Of a DNA stretch of 40,218 nt, positions 32,318 to 40,196 are shown piece after piece. The notes beneath the pieces are model-generated. The model saw nothing but the letters and a program-made list of their open reading frames with translations, was not told the DNA's origin and searched no databases. This stretch comes from an uncultured Prevotellaceae bacterium (GTDB lineage Bacteria > Bacteroidota > Bacteroidia > Bacteroidales > Bacteroidaceae), in NCBI GenBank assembly GCA_946406555.1, contig CAMJLB010000012.1, positions 1 through 40,218 on the forward strand. Reading direction: 5' to 3'. A program made the translations under genes and the position numbers. How positions within the stretch are numbered: position 1 is the stretch's first letter; every line of letters begins with the position of its first letter.

Positions 32318-33952
32318 CTACAGGGTGGCCATGCGCAAATATTCAGATGGGGTGAGCCCCACCTCTCGCTTGAATGCGTTGATGAAGGCTGTGCGGCTCT
32401 TGAAACCCACGCTGCTGGCTATCGCTTCGATGGTGATATGGCTATAATGGTCGGTTTCATCGCTCATTCGGCGGCATGCCTCCTTGATGCGAGCGGCAGC
32501 GAGCACCGCGCTGAAGCCCGTGCCGTAGCACTCGTTGATGACTTGCGATACGTATGTGGTGTTCGAGTCGGCCCGTCGGGCGAGCTTTGCCAGCGTGAAG
32601 TCTTGCTGGCATATCTCTTCGGGGGTGGCCAGAATCTCCTGGATACGGAAGGTGAGGGCAGCCTTCTGCTCGTCGCTCAGGCTGCTGCGGTGATACTTCA
32701 GCAGGCGCTGGTTCTCCTGCTCGGCGCGCTGCAGCTGGCGGCTCTTGTCGTAGAGTATGCGGTTGCGGCGTTGCAGCTCGCGGTTCTTGCGCCATAAGAG
32801 CACTGCCGACAATATCACTACCAGCATCACAATGCCCACTGCCAGAAGCACCAGCTGCTGCAGGCGCTGACGCTCTGAGAGCATGTGGGCCCGCTCCTGC
32901 TCCTTTTTCAGCTCGTGTATATAGTTCAGCTCGGCAATGTTTACCAGACGGTTGGCATGCAGTTGCTCTTTCTTCTCGAGATACTGCATCTGGTAGTGCT
33001 GTTGCATGTCGGGCATGTCCATACGTCCATAGCACTGCGCCAGCAGCTTGCAGATGTTGGCATCCTGGTCGCTCAGCTGCGAGCGCTCGGTGCGTGCCAG
33101 TGCCAGGAGCAGGTATTCCGACTCTTGCTCCAGGCTGTCTTGCTCGTGGTAGGTGTGGGCAATGCTCAGGTAGGTGGCGATGGTGTCGCGCTCGGCTTCC
33201 CAGCGGGCGCTCACCACGGGCAGCTGCTGGCGGAAATAGTGGCGCGCCTGACCGTAATGCCCCTGTTGCAAGGCCTGCATGGCCTGTAGCTGCAGACGCA
33301 CATACTGCAGGTCGGGCGTGCTGTCGGGAATATGGGGCGAAAAAAGTATCTCGCGGTAGGGTTCCACGTCGAGCGTGTAGTTCTGGTTGGAAAGGTTGAA
33401 GAACGCGGTGGTCATCAGCTCCCAGTTGCGTTGCTCCACGGCTCGCTCTATGCATTGCTCGAAAAGCGTCTGGGCATGCTCCACCATCGTGGCCGACTGG
33501 TAGCTCGTGCCATAGTCGTTGAGCAGGTCGCCCAGGTTCACCATTATGACGGGCAGAAACTCGTCGTAGCCGGCCTGCTCGCAAAGGTCGTAGGCACGGG
33601 TGAAGTATTCGTAGGCTTGTATGTATTCGAAAAAGAAGTATTTATACACACAGGCGCAGTTGTTCAGCGCCCGTATGCGCTGGCGCAGCTCTTCGGGCGT
33701 GGCGTTTTCTTGGTAGCGCTCGCCCACAATGGCAAAGCAGGCGAGGGCCTTGTTGCCTTGCCGCTGCTCGAACAGCTGGCGGCCGCGCTGCATGAGCTGT
33801 TCCGAAGGCATGCGCGACAGCGTGTCGTAGTTCTCGGCAACCACCTGTCCATGTGACACTGAAGCTGAAAGAAACAGAACAAACAAGAATAACAGGACTC
33901 GTGCCATCGTCCTGTTATTCCTTCCATTCTTTGTTTTCTCAGCTCTATTCAT
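32318..33952 (-). CDS. Membrane-anchored TPR/AraC-family transcriptional regulator
   Basis: This protein of up to 544 residues has an N-terminal signal/anchor (MARVLLFLFVLFLSASVSHG, from an internal Met at position 33907 that is a plausible alternative start). A TPR-like helical sensor region follows (about 50-350). Then come one membrane segment (about 367-390, LVLLAVGIVMLVVILSAVLLW), a coiled coil, and a C-terminal AraC/XylS DNA-binding domain (about 450-540) with FTLAKLARRADSNTTYVSQV and the typical signature SVGFKSRTAFINAFKREVGLTPSEYLR. The sensor should be periplasmic and the DNA-binding domain cytoplasmic. This type is common in Bacteroidetes. It lies 27 bp after sufS and may be co-transcribed with it, and it is followed by the BspA-like gene, whose promoter region has direct repeats. 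Confidence 0.88.
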   Translation of the reverse strand: MNRAEKTKNGRNNRTMARVLLFLFVLFLSASVSHGQVVAENYDTLSRMPSEQLMQRGRQLFEQRQGNKALACFAIVGERYQENATPEELRQRIRALNNCACVYKYFFFEYIQAYEYFTRAYDLCEQAGYDEFLPVIMVNLGDLLNDYGTSYQSATMVEHAQTLFEQCIERAVEQRNWELMTTAFFNLSNQNYTLDVEPYREILFSPHIPDSTPDLQYVRLQLQAMQALQQGHYGQARHYFRQQLPVVSARWEAERDTIATYLSIAHTYHEQDSLEQESEYLLLALARTERSQLSDQDANICKLLAQCYGRMDMPDMQQHYQMQYLEKKEQLHANRLVNIAELNYIHELKKEQERAHMLSERQRLQQLVLLAVGIVMLVVILSAVLLWRKNRELQRRNRILYDKSRQLQRAEQENQRLLKYHRSSLSDEQKAALTFRIQEILATPEEICQQDFTLAKLARRADSNTTYVSQVINECYGTGFSAVLAAARIKEACRRMSDETDHYSHITIEAIASSVGFKSRTAFINAFKREVGLTPSEYLRMATL

Positions 33953-33979
33953 TGCATTGTCTTATTCAGGGTTGAGGGG

Positions 33980-35341
33980 TCAGAACATTCGCGATACCCT
34001 TCGGATGCCCTCTACGAGCACATCGATTTCCTCTTTGGTGTTGTAGAGGCCGAAGGAAGCTCGCACGGTGCCGGTCACTCCTAAACGCTGCATGAGCGGG
34101 TGGGCGCAGTGGTGACCCGTGCGCACGGCGATGCCCAGACGGTCGAGTAGGGTGCCCATGTCGAGGTGATGTATGTTGCCCACGAGAAACGATACCACGG
34201 CATCTTTATGCTCTGCCTCGCCAAAAATCCTCATTCCATCGATGGTTTTTAACTGCTCGGTGCAGTAGCGGGTGAGGGCTTGCTCGTGGGCCTGTATGTT
34301 GTCGAGGCCTATAGCACAGAGGTAGTCTATGGCAGTGGCAAGGCCGTGGGTGGCCACGTAGTCGGGCGTGCCAGCTTCGAACTTCAGTGGCGGCCGCTCG
34401 AAGGTGGTGTGCTGCCACGACACTTGGTCGATCATTTCGCCGCCACCTTGATAGGGGGGCAGCTTCTCGAGCCACTCTTCCTTGCCATAGAGCACGCCGA
34501 TGCCCGTGGGGCCATACATCTTATGTCCGCTGAAGCAGAGGAAGTCGCAGTCCATGGCCTGCACGTCAAGCGGGAGGTGGGGGGCGCTCTGTGCGGCGTC
34601 GATCAGCACGGGGATGCCCCGCTCGTGGCATTTTTTCACGATTTCATCGACAGGGTTCACCGTCCCCAATACATTGCTCACGTGGCAGAGAGCCACGAGG
34701 CGGGTGCGCTCGTTCAGTAGGGGGGTGGCGTTGCTTCCAGCGGCGCTGCTTTCTGCCGTTTTGCTTTCAGCCGTTTTGCTTTCAGCCGCGATAGAATCGC
34801 GGCCCACAACGACCGCTGCGCCTTGGTTTCTGTGGGCCTCGATTCCTTCGAGGCTATCATTCGCCATGCCAAGGCCATCGAGCAGCAGCTCGCCCCGCTC
34901 TGTGATGGGCAGGTGGCGCACCACGATGCCCCGCTTCTGGGCCTGCAGCTGCCATGGCACGATGTTGGAATGGTGCTCCATGTCGGTGACAAGCACCTCG
35001 TCGCCCTCTTTCATGAATGTCTCGCAGAAGGTCTGCGCCACGAGGTTGATGCTTTCGGTGGTGCCACGGGTGAAGACCACCTCCGTAGTGCTGCGTGCGT
35101 TGATGAACTGGCGCACCTTCTCGCGCGCTGCCTCGTGCAGGTCGGTGGCTTGCTGCGAGAGGTAGTGTACGCCACGGTGCACGTTGGCATTCACGTTGAG
35201 GTATTCCTCGCGCATGGCGTCGAGCACCTGCAGCGGCTTCTGTGTGGTGGCCGCATTGTCGAGATAGACCAGCGGACGGCCATACACCTGCCGCGAGAGG
35301 ATGGGGAAGTCGTCGCGTATCTTCTTTACGTCGTATGTCAT
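33980..35341 (-). CDS. sufS: SufS-type cysteine desulfurase
   Basis: This 453-residue PLP enzyme removes sulfur from cysteine for Fe-S cluster assembly by the Suf system. The start MTYDVKKIRDDFPIL at 35341 matches the usual SufS N-terminus; an upstream Met at 35389 would overlap sufD. The PLP-binding lysine lies in CFSGHKMYGPTGIG (Lys274), and the active-site cysteine lies in RTGHHCAHP (Cys412). SufS proteins are usually about 405-415 residues. The excess comes from an insertion of roughly 45 residues at about 165-210, containing AESKTAESKTAESSAAGS, placed where the family normally has a short helix and loop before the ERTRLVALCHVSN strand. sufD lies 22 bp upstream. The catalytic residues are intact, so the enzyme is probably active. 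Confidence 0.95.
   Translation of the reverse strand: MTYDVKKIRDDFPILSRQVYGRPLVYLDNAATTQKPLQVLDAMREEYLNVNANVHRGVHYLSQQATDLHEAAREKVRQFINARSTTEVVFTRGTTESINLVAQTFCETFMKEGDEVLVTDMEHHSNIVPWQLQAQKRGIVVRHLPITERGELLLDGLGMANDSLEGIEAHRNQGAAVVVGRDSIAAESKTAESKTAESSAAGSNATPLLNERTRLVALCHVSNVLGTVNPVDEIVKKCHERGIPVLIDAAQSAPHLPLDVQAMDCDFLCFSGHKMYGPTGIGVLYGKEEWLEKLPPYQGGGEMIDQVSWQHTTFERPPLKFEAGTPDYVATHGLATAIDYLCAIGLDNIQAHEQALTRYCTEQLKTIDGMRIFGEAEHKDAVVSFLVGNIHHLDMGTLLDRLGIAVRTGHHCAHPLMQRLGVTGTVRASFGLYNTKEEIDVLVEGIRRVSRMF
34735..34795 (-). repeat. Short tandem repeat enlarging sufS
   Basis: About three units of 15 bp, related to TTTCAGCCGTTTTGC on the plus strand, encode the repeated AESKT motif in SufS. They are followed by a small palindrome, CGCGATAGAATCGCG. 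The reading frame is preserved. Confidence 0.75.
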
Positions 35342-35363
35342 AATTTTGCCTTTTATATATTGC

Positions 35364-36791
35364 CTACTGGCAGAGCTTGCAGCCCTCACACTTGCTCAGT
35401 TCGCCACGGAAGCGCTTGTCGATGAGATGGTGCAGACGGTCGCGCAGGGGGACGAGGTCGATCTGGTCGACCACCTCGCGCACGAAGGCCACCTGCAGCA
35501 GCATGCGGGCCTCGCGTTCGGGTATGCCTCGCTGACGCATGTAGAACAGAGCTTGATCGCTGAGCTGGCCCACCGTGGAGCCATGCGCGCACTTCACGTC
35601 GTCGGCATAAATCTCAAGCATGGGCTGCGTGTACATGTGAGCCTCGTGTGTAGAGGTCAGGTTCTGGTTGGTCATCTGCGAGGTGGTCTTCTGTGCTCCA
35701 TGGGCCACGTAGACGCGCCCGGCAAAGGCACCAGTGGCCTGGCCATCGAGCACATATTTATACAGCTCGTTCGAGGTGCAGTGCTGAGCCTGATGGGTGA
35801 TGAGCGTGTTGTTGTCTACATGCTGTTGCTTGTCGGCAATGACACATCCGCCCAGCTGGCACTCGGCACCATCGCCCGCCAGCACGAGGTCGAGCTTGTT
35901 GCGGGTTACGCCATTGTGGAGCGTTATCACATGATGGCGCACGCTGCTCGACCGTTCCTGCCTTACGTAGACATTGCTCAGCCGCACATTCTTGGCATGG
36001 GTCTCCTCCAGACAATACATATCGACCTTGGCGTTGACACCGGCAAATACCTCGATGACCTGAGTGGTCAGGAATTGGCGGTCGTCGGCAGCATGGTCGC
36101 AGAAGAGTAGCTTGATTTGTGCGCCCTCTTCGGCCACGACCAGCACTCGCCGGTTCACCATCAGGTCTACGTCGCTGCGCAGGATGTTGATTACCTGCAC
36201 CGCCCGGTCTACTGCCGTGTGCTTGGGTACGTATACCAGCAGGCCGTCTTGCGCCAGCATGGTGTTCAGGTCGGTAAGAGCGTCACCCTCTTGCGAGGCC
36301 AGGTGGTTATAGTAGTTGGCGATGAAACCGCTGTTTTTCGCCAGCGAGCCAATCAGCACGCCCTCGGGCATCGACACGCTGGGCAGCAGCCGGTCGTAGA
36401 AACCGTCGTTGACCACGAAGTAGAGTGCCGTGGAGAGGTTTGGCACGTCGCAGCGGAAAGCCTTGTAGGGGTCTACGGGAATGTCGAGTCGGTTCAGGTT
36501 GAGCCCATAGTCTGGGGCCAGGAGTTTCTGTATGTCGGTATATTTGTATCGCTCCACCTTCCTTGAGGGAAACCCGTTCTGGCTGAAACGCCGGAAGGCG
36601 GCATCGCGCTCGCCGTTCATCACGTCGCAGGAGTGGTCGAAAATCATCTGCCGGCACTGACGGTAGAGGTCGATGTATTGGGAGGCAGACGCAGCAGGAG
36701 CCTCACCCCCGGCAGAGGCCTCACCCCCAGCCCCTCTCCAAGGGGAGAGGGGAGTAGATAGCTTTGCTGTTTGTTTTTCTTCAGTATTCAT
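35364..36791 (-). CDS. sufD: SufD, Fe-S cluster scaffold component
   Basis: This 475-residue member of the SufB/SufD family forms the scaffold with SufB and the ATPase SufC. Family features include VERYKYTDI (about residues 76-84), the long beta-helix core (VRLSNVYVRQERSSSVRHH...) and the C-terminal AHGSTVGQLSDQALFYMRQRGI with the conserved ERxAR-like segment (PEREARMLLQVAFV). The C-terminus ends in a small Cys cluster (CEGCKLCQ). The N-terminus is odd: between MNTEEKQTA and the expected start of the domain (QYIDLYRQ) lie about 25 Pro/Gly/Ala-rich residues encoded by a GC-rich palindromic element. The gene is 113 bp downstream of sufC and 22 bp upstream of sufS. Confidence 0.95.
   Translation of the reverse strand: MNTEEKQTAKLSTPLSPWRGAGGEASAGGEAPAASASQYIDLYRQCRQMIFDHSCDVMNGERDAAFRRFSQNGFPSRKVERYKYTDIQKLLAPDYGLNLNRLDIPVDPYKAFRCDVPNLSTALYFVVNDGFYDRLLPSVSMPEGVLIGSLAKNSGFIANYYNHLASQEGDALTDLNTMLAQDGLLVYVPKHTAVDRAVQVINILRSDVDLMVNRRVLVVAEEGAQIKLLFCDHAADDRQFLTTQVIEVFAGVNAKVDMYCLEETHAKNVRLSNVYVRQERSSSVRHHVITLHNGVTRNKLDLVLAGDGAECQLGGCVIADKQQHVDNNTLITHQAQHCTSNELYKYVLDGQATGAFAGRVYVAHGAQKTTSQMTNQNLTSTHEAHMYTQPMLEIYADDVKCAHGSTVGQLSDQALFYMRQRGIPEREARMLLQVAFVREVVDQIDLVPLRDRLHHLIDKRFRGELSKCEGCKLCQ
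36718..36760. repeat. GC-rich palindromic element, copy A, inside sufD
   Basis: The core CCCCTCTCCAAGGGGAGAGG and its flanks (GCCTCACCCCCAG on the left, GGAGTAGATA on the right) are nearly identical, in opposite orientation, to 36907-36948. The core is self-complementary. On the sufD strand it encodes STPLSPWRGAGGEA. A partial third motif, CCTCACCCCCGGCAGAGG, lies just left at 36701-36718. Confidence 0.85.
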
Positions 36792-36808
36792 TCTTTATAA
36801 TTATATGT

Positions 36809-36867
36809 CTTGTCATTGGAGCCTGCTCCTACATAATTTGTTTTCTTGTCACTTGAGCCTGCCCCTA
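36809..36867. repeat. 23-bp direct repeat between sufC and sufD
   Basis: The 113-bp gap between sufC and sufD contains two copies of a 23-bp sequence (36809-36831 and 36845-36867; both begin CTTGTCA and contain GAGCCTGC). They match at about 20 of 23 positions, with a 36-bp period. No promoter is obvious. They may belong to the same mobile palindromic element as the flanking repeats. Confidence 0.6.
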
Positions 36868-36904
36868 TCCAGAAGGCAAGGGTGCATACCCATGAGTCGC
36901 AGTG

Positions 36905-37702
36905 CTATATACTCCCCTCTCCCCTTGGAGAGGGGTCGGGGGTGAGGCTATTGCTGGGTGTGAGGCTCTTTATCCAGTCGTATCCCCTCTCTTGAATCTG
37001 CTGTGCCAGTTCCGGCCCTGCCGTCTTCACGATGCGGCCCTGGTAAAGCACGTGTACCACGTTGGGGCGGATCATGTCGAGCAGGCGGTCGTAGTGCGTG
37101 ATGACGATGCACGAGCTTTCGGGCGTGCGCAGCTTGTTCACGCCCTCGGCCACGATGCGCATGGCATCTACGTCGAGGCCCGAGTCGGTCTCGTCGAGAA
37201 TGCTCAGCGTGGGTTCGAGCATGGCCATCTGGAAAATCTCGTTGCGTTTCTTCTCGCCGCCGCTGAAGCCCTCGTTCACCGAACGGTTGACCAGCTTGTT
37301 GTCGAGTTCTACGATCTTCTGCTTTTCGCGCATCAGCTTCATGAACTCGGAGGTCTTCAGCTCTGGCAGACCACGAAACTTGCGCTTCTCGTTTACGGCT
37401 GCCCTCAGAAACTGTGTCATCGGCACGCCAGGAATCTCGATGGGATACTGAAAAGAAAGAAACAGTCCCTCGTGGGCACGGTCTTCAGGACTCATCGACA
37501 GCAGGTCCTTGCCATTGAAAATGGCCGTTCCATCGGTCACTTCGTATAACGGATTGCCCACAAGCACGGCCGACAGCGTGCTTTTGCCAGAGCCATTAGG
37601 ACCCATGATGGCATGGGTCTCGCCATCGCGAACCACAAGGTCGATGCCTCGCAATATCTCCTTTTCGCCTATCCGGGCGTGCAAATTGTGTACTTCTAAC
37701 AT
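36905..37702 (-). CDS. sufC: SufC, ABC-type ATPase of Fe-S assembly
   Basis: This 265-residue ABC ATPase (start MLEVHNLHARIG at 37702, where the family normally begins) powers the SufBCD scaffold in the cytoplasm. It has Walker A GPNGSGKS (residues 34-41), the SufC-type signature FSGGEKKRNEI, Walker B LSILDETDSGLD and the H-loop strand VITHYDR. The natural end should be near RGYDWIKSL. A tail, TPSNSLTPDPSPRGEGSI, is added by the palindromic element at its 3' end. A -7 promoter element lies 25 bp upstream. SufB, usually the gene before sufC in Bacteroidetes, is missing here; upstream is a divergent histidine-kinase gene. Confidence 0.96.
   Translation of the reverse strand: MLEVHNLHARIGEKEILRGIDLVVRDGETHAIMGPNGSGKSTLSAVLVGNPLYEVTDGTAIFNGKDLLSMSPEDRAHEGLFLSFQYPIEIPGVPMTQFLRAAVNEKRKFRGLPELKTSEFMKLMREKQKIVELDNKLVNRSVNEGFSGGEKKRNEIFQMAMLEPTLSILDETDSGLDVDAMRIVAEGVNKLRTPESSCIVITHYDRLLDMIRPNVVHVLYQGRIVKTAGPELAQQIQERGYDWIKSLTPSNSLTPDPSPRGEGSI
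36907..36948. repeat. GC-rich palindromic element, copy B, at the end of sufC
   Basis: This is the inverted copy of 36718-36760. It contains CTCCCCTCTCCCCTTGGAG followed by AGGGGTCGGGGGTGAGGC. The sufC stop codon (36905-36907) lies at its edge, and on the sufC strand it encodes the terminal residues LTPDPSPRGEGSI. Confidence 0.85.
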
Positions 37703-37726
37703 GGTTGTTTTTATTGATTGAGGTTG

Positions 37727-37734
37727 CAAAGGTA
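37727..37734 (-). promoter_or_regulatory. -7 element of the suf operon promoter
   Basis: On the minus strand this reads TACCTTTG, a perfect Bacteroidetes -7 box, about 25 nt before the sufC ATG at 37702. No good TTTG is present about 20 bp further upstream, so the -33 element is weak or an activator is needed. Confidence 0.6.
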
Positions 37735-37797
37735 CTAATTTATATTGAATTAGACTGAGGCGGTCTTCTTAAAGTTACTAAAATTTTATGGCCATTA

Positions 37798-37829
37798 TTT
37801 GTTTTTCTCGCTCATTCTACGTAATTTTG
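37798..37829 (+). promoter_or_regulatory. Promoter of the histidine-kinase gene
   Basis: TTTG (37798-37801) is followed after 20 bp by TAATTTTG (37822-37829), matching the Bacteroidetes -33/-7 consensus. The predicted leader to the ATG at 37871 is about 35 nt. It diverges from the suf promoter within the same 168-bp gap. Confidence 0.7.
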
Positions 37830-37870
37830 CAAGTGATGGAAGACAAAAATTAAATCATCTCTAAAACAAA

Positions 37871-39874
37871 ATGCGGAGAAATCACAACCTGCACCTTGGG
37901 CTAATAGCCATCTTCGTAGTGGCTATGGTGGTCAATGCCTGCCATGAAACGGCAAAGAAGACATCTGCAATCAGCATCGCCGACAGTTTGGTAACTGCTG
38001 CCTACAAGGCTCACGATTACGGTCGGCTGCTCATGCTGGCCGATACGCTCTCGGAAAGTGGCGCCCTTTCGGCCATAAAAGCCAACTACTGGCGGGGCTA
38101 TGCCTACTCTCGGCAGCGAAAGATGCGACTGGCCGGGACTTACTGGAAGCGAGTCATGGCCGAGGAACCGCAGAACAACGAAGACCGCACCTATTACTTC
38201 AAGAGCGCTAACCGCCTGGCTGGCGTGCTTTTGCTGCAAGGCGAAAACGAAGCCACGATGAAGGTGGCAATGCCTGCATTGGAAGAAATGGAAAAGCAGG
38301 GCGTCAACGTGTGCGACGACTATGCCTACCTGCTCATCAGTGTGGGATGCTGCCAGCTGAGGTCGGGCAACGGGCAGGAGGCCGCAAAAACCTTCGATAA
38401 GGCATACAAAACCTATCTGCAGCTGATAGCAGGCGGTAACAGCATGACCAACTATACCAGTGCCATCGTTGGCGTGATCACCGTCACCGACAATTACCTC
38501 GCCCATAAAGGCTACGAAGAAGCCTATGCATGGACACAGCATTTTGACGAACTGCTCGCACGCTATGAGCAGCTGCCAAAGCCCGACACTACCTTCGTAG
38601 ACAAACAGCGGGCACGGCTGAACTTCTACAGGGCAAACGCGCTGGAAGGGCTGGGCCGCCAAGAAGAGGCGAGAATGGCCTACGACGAGGCGATGAAGAC
38701 AAACTATGCACATACCGGCGATGGGAAGCTTGAGGCCACAAGCTACCTGATGTCGGCAAGCAGATGGAAAGAGGCGGCAAGCAACTACGAGATGCTCGAT
38801 GCGCAAATGGAAAAATACAGCATGGCCTATACCATGGAGAACATCACGCATTTCCTGCTGCCAAAATACAAGGCCAACATCGAAGCCATGCGACGCGACT
38901 CGGCACTGAGGGTGGCAACCCAGCTATGCGCCAACCTGGAAAATGCCATCGACAATGCACAAAGGGACGAAACAACCGAACTGGCCATCATCTACAATAC
39001 ACAGCAGAAAGAGACGGAGATAGCACAGCAAAAGGCCGACCTGCTTTGGCTGCGGTTCGTGGCCACCTTCATTGCACTGGTGCTCATCGTGGCCTTTTTC
39101 GTCATCATCATCTACGTGAGGCATCAGGCGGCCATGCGCCTCAAAACGGCTTACCACCACTTGGAGATTGCCAACGGAAGAGCCGAGGAGTCGTCGCGCA
39201 TGAAGACCAACTTTATTCAGCAAATATCCCACGAAATACGCACGCCGCTGAACATTCTCTCGGGCTTCACCCAAATCATCACTACGCCGGGCATGGAGCT
39301 CGACGATGCCACACGGCAGGACATAAACAACCAAATCATAGAAAATACCAACCGCATAACCGGTCTGGTGGGGAAGATGCTGGAACTGAGCGATGCCAAC
39401 AGCCAGACGGTGATAGAGCGAAACGACCTGGTGCTGACCCTGCAGATAGCCGCACAGGCCATAGAGCAGGCTTCGGCGGGCAGGGCCGGCGCGCTGCCCA
39501 TAGACCTCGACGTGGCACCCGAGGCAGAACAAGCCATGCTGCAGACAAACGAGCAGTCGGCCACGCGCATGCTCGTGCTGTTGCTCGACAATGCGATGCG
39601 CTTTACCAAGGAGGGTTCCATCGTGCTGAAGCTGAAGGCCGACGCCGGGCTTCTGAGCTTCGTCGTGGAAGACACGGGCATAGGCGTGCCCGCGAACGAG
39701 GCGGAGCACATCTTCGAAGAGTTTGTGCAGCTCGACGACTACAACGAGGGCACTGGCATCGGCCTTACCGTGGCGCGAAGCCTGGCTCGCCGTCTTGGTG
39801 GCGACGTCGTGCTCGACACCACGTATACCGCCGGAGCACGGTTCGTGGCCACCCTGCCGCTGCAGGGCGAATAG
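37871..39874 (+). CDS. TPR-containing membrane sensor histidine kinase
   Basis: This 667-residue sensor kinase begins with a hydrophobic segment ending VVNAC (Cys24), which could be a lipoprotein signal or an uncleaved anchor. A TPR-like helical region (about 40-385) should be periplasmic. A membrane helix follows (about 396-417, FVATFIALVLIVAFFVIIIYV), then a HisKA domain with the phospho-acceptor His454 in QQISHEIRTPLNILSGF, and a HATPase_c domain. The ATP-binding boxes are LLLDNAMRFTKEG (N574), VEDTGIGVP (D601-G605) and EGTGIGLTVA (627-632). All catalytic motifs are intact. There is no receiver or HTH domain, so it is not one of the one-protein hybrid regulators. A partner response regulator is not in the window. 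It is transcribed divergently from suf. Confidence 0.93.
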   Translation: MRRNHNLHLGLIAIFVVAMVVNACHETAKKTSAISIADSLVTAAYKAHDYGRLLMLADTLSESGALSAIKANYWRGYAYSRQRKMRLAGTYWKRVMAEEPQNNEDRTYYFKSANRLAGVLLLQGENEATMKVAMPALEEMEKQGVNVCDDYAYLLISVGCCQLRSGNGQEAAKTFDKAYKTYLQLIAGGNSMTNYTSAIVGVITVTDNYLAHKGYEEAYAWTQHFDELLARYEQLPKPDTTFVDKQRARLNFYRANALEGLGRQEEARMAYDEAMKTNYAHTGDGKLEATSYLMSASRWKEAASNYEMLDAQMEKYSMAYTMENITHFLLPKYKANIEAMRRDSALRVATQLCANLENAIDNAQRDETTELAIIYNTQQKETEIAQQKADLLWLRFVATFIALVLIVAFFVIIIYVRHQAAMRLKTAYHHLEIANGRAEESSRMKTNFIQQISHEIRTPLNILSGFTQIITTPGMELDDATRQDINNQIIENTNRITGLVGKMLELSDANSQTVIERNDLVLTLQIAAQAIEQASAGRAGALPIDLDVAPEAEQAMLQTNEQSATRMLVLLLDNAMRFTKEGSIVLKLKADAGLLSFVVEDTGIGVPANEAEHIFEEFVQLDDYNEGTGIGLTVARSLARRLGGDVVLDTTYTAGARFVATLPLQGE

Positions 39875-39951
39875 TCCTTACCGGGCGTGTGGAAAAGGGC
39901 CTTCCATCGGAAAAAATTGTCATGTGGAAGTCGAACAGGAAAGGCCGGTGC

Positions 39952-40196
39952 CTGTATATTCATGCAGGTCTGTTTTTCGAAAATCAAGACAAATAAAAAT
40001 TGCGTTTTAGAGTGGCGGAAGACTGAGCAATGTCCCCTTGAAAGGCTTCGCTATAAGTAAGGCGATGCAATCCAGCCTCCGTTATGGAACACTCATGCTG
40101 AGCCACCCCGCAGTTCAGCCTTTCCTGCGGTGCAATCAGGGCTGGATTGCACTGCAAAATAGGGACCTATAGCTCATTTTGCAGGCTAAAACCCCA
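39952..40196. repeat. Diverged intergenic repeat, copy 2
   Basis: The 344 bp after the histidine-kinase gene contain no convincing gene. Most of it is a second copy of the element at 17932-18211, in the same orientation, with the shared landmarks ATCAAGACAAA, GTTTTAGA, GGCGGAAGACTG, GCAATCCAGCC, GTTCAGCCTTTCC and GGTGCAAT. It includes a short inverted repeat (TGCAATC...GATTGCA). The window ends just after it. Confidence 0.6.

Noticed and set aside
37871..39874. Hybrid two-component system (one-protein sensor-regulator)
   Set aside because: The protein ends directly after the HATPase domain. No receiver or AraC domain follows, and no frameshifted continuation is visible in the next 344 bp.
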